Source of the DNA: Rhodoluna sp.
GTDB taxonomy: Bacteria > Actinomycetota > Actinomycetes > Actinomycetales > Microbacteriaceae
Length of the DNA stretch: 7,306 bases
Direction: 5' to 3'
Assembly: GCA_017984715.1 (NCBI GenBank)
Contig: JAGNYY010000026.1
Span: 1,913 to 9,218, forward strand
Shown: in pieces, positions 6,471 through 7,306 of the stretch
Numbering within the stretch: position 1 is the first letter of the stretch
How the letters are laid out: every line of letters begins with the position of its first letter
Made by a program: the position numbers and the translations under genes
Notes under the pieces: generated by a model
Databases searched by the model: none
What the model was told of the DNA's origin: nothing
What the model saw: only the letters and a program-made list of their open reading frames with translations

Positions 6471-7306
6471 ATGGCAACTCGCAGAATGTCAGTTAGTCAG
6501 GCAATTGTTGAATTCCTGGCCCACCAGTACACCGTCGATGGCGACATCCGTGTTCGCACTATCGAGGGCATGTATGGCATTTTTGGCCACGGCAACGTTG
6601 CCGGAATCGGCCAGGCTCTGAAGCAGCTTTCGGTCACCGACCCAACGGCGATGCCTTTTCACCAGGCAAGGAACGAACAGGCGATGGGCCACGAGTCAAT
6701 CGCTTTCTCTCGCATGACACGCCGCCGTTCAACCTATGCCTGTGCCGCTTCGGTGGGCCCGGGTGCGGCGAACATGCTGACTGCGGCAGCCGTGGCCACC
6801 ACCAACAGGCTTCCAGTGCTTTTGCTGCCTTCTGACACTTTCGCAAACCGAGTCGCCGACCCTGTTTTGCAGCAGCTCGAGCAGCCAAATGACGCAAGCA
6901 TGACCGTAAACGACGCCTTCCGCCCGTTGTCACGCTTCTTTGACCGCGTGAACCGCCCAGAACAGATCTTCTCGGCATTGCTCGGTGCAATGCGCGTTCT
7001 TACCGACCCGGTAGAGACTGGCGCTGTGACTATTTCGCTGCCAGAAGATGTGCAGGCAGAAGAGATTGATGTTCCGGAGGAATTCCTAGCGGACCGCGAG
7101 TGGCACATTCGTCGCCCGCGCCCAGACCGCGGCCTAATGGCCGAGGTTGCCAAAGCGATTCGTGGTGCCAAGCGCCCTATGATCATCGCCGGCGGTGGAG
7201 TGATCTATTCAGACGCAAATCAAGAGCTAAAGAACTTCGTCGAGCTGACCGGAATTCCGGTGGGAATGTCACAGGCCGGAGTCGGTTCGCTGGTTTGGGA
7301 TCACGC
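6471..7306 (+). CDS. iolD: 3D-trihydroxycyclohexane-1,2-dione acylhydrolase, N-terminal part
   Basis: An open frame runs from ATG 6471 off the right edge: 278 complete codons of an enzyme usually a little over 600 residues long. IolD is a thiamine diphosphate enzyme that hydrolytically opens the inositol-derived ring to 5-deoxy-glucuronate. The visible part is the Pyr domain and the start of the central domain. GMYGIFGHGNVAGIGQAL (33-50) and HQARNEQAMGHESIAF (64-79) are family motifs, with E69 as the glutamate expected to activate the cofactor aminopyrimidine ring. ASVGPGAANM follows (93-102). NRLPVLLLPSDTFANR and VNDAFRPLSRFFDRVNRPEQ are typical of IolD rather than of acetolactate synthase. 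The cofactor diphosphate site lies beyond the window. Only a weak AAGAAAG run (6457-6463) precedes the ATG; M6 (6486) is a less likely start. Confidence 0.94.
   Translation, partial: MATRRMSVSQAIVEFLAHQYTVDGDIRVRTIEGMYGIFGHGNVAGIGQALKQLSVTDPTAMPFHQARNEQAMGHESIAFSRMTRRRSTYACAASVGPGAANMLTAAAVATTNRLPVLLLPSDTFANRVADPVLQQLEQPNDASMTVNDAFRPLSRFFDRVNRPEQIFSALLGAMRVLTDPVETGAVTISLPEDVQAEEIDVPEEFLADREWHIRRPRPDRGLMAEVAKAIRGAKRPMIIAGGGVIYSDANQELKNFVELTGIPVGMSQAGVGSLVWDH

Larger units (their letters stand above)
2110..7306 (+). other. Inositol catabolism operon (continues past right edge)
   Basis: Five genes on one strand, iolC, Cgl0159-type aldolase, iolA, iolB and iolD, are separated by -1, 23, 38 and 18 bases with no terminator-like hairpin between them, so one transcript from the promoter near 2110-2138 is likely. 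The order matches the iol cluster of Corynebacterium glutamicum as I remember it, in which iolE and iolG follow iolD. The genes for IolG, IolE, a transporter and a regulator are not in the window. The order from IolC to IolA covers the late steps and IolB to IolD the middle steps. Confidence 0.85.

Noticed and set aside
6734..7186. 150-codon minus strand frame inside iolD
   Set aside because: Low-complexity Ser/Arg/Ala product typical of the antisense of a coding region; iolD motifs are continuous on the + strand.
6471..7306. Acetolactate synthase or another general ThDP enzyme
   Set aside because: The GHGNVAGIGQAL, NRLPVLLLPSDTFA and FRPLSRFFDR segments are those of IolD, and the neighbours are inositol genes.
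1..7306. Mobile elements, CRISPR arrays, tRNA or rRNA genes, phage or defence systems
   Set aside because: No transposase or integrase product, no regularly spaced repeats, no tRNA-like fold and no change in composition at any boundary were seen by reading both strands.

Overview
The window comes from a mid-GC actinobacterium. The evidence is mid-50s percent GC by eye, GTG starts, close gene packing, and proteins that most resemble actinobacterial families. A small-genome member of the Microbacteriaceae (freshwater Luna-type lineage) would fit, but that placement is inference from composition and protein flavour, not from a marker gene.

Layout. Positions 1-309 hold the end of a DUF1801 protein on the + strand. 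It converges, with only 10 bases between, on a family 2 glycosyltransferase gene (minus strand, 320-1291). A 30-base divergent gap follows, then a two-gene + strand unit of membrane proteins (1322-1885 and 1882-2079) of unknown function joined by a GTGA overlap. A short intergenic region (2080-2165) carries a recognisable promoter, an inverted repeat that looks like an operator, and the iolC ribosome binding site. From 2166 to the right edge the window is one tightly spaced operon: iolC, a Cgl0159-type class I aldolase, iolA, iolB and the first 278 codons of iolD.

How the genes work together. The operon encodes much of myo-inositol catabolism. IolD opens the trihydroxycyclohexanedione ring, IolB isomerises 5-deoxy-glucuronate to 5-dehydro-2-deoxy-gluconate, and IolC phosphorylates it. 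An aldolase, here probably the Cgl0159-type protein, splits the product to dihydroxyacetone phosphate and malonate semialdehyde, and IolA converts the semialdehyde to acetyl-CoA and CO2. The first two steps (inositol dehydrogenase IolG, dehydratase IolE), a transporter and the regulator are not in the window. iolE and iolG would be expected downstream.

The window looks like an ordinary accessory catabolic locus. I see no mobile element, CRISPR array, RNA gene or defence-like system. The points most worth a second look are the aldolase assignment, the operator candidate before iolC, and the uncharacterised membrane protein pair.
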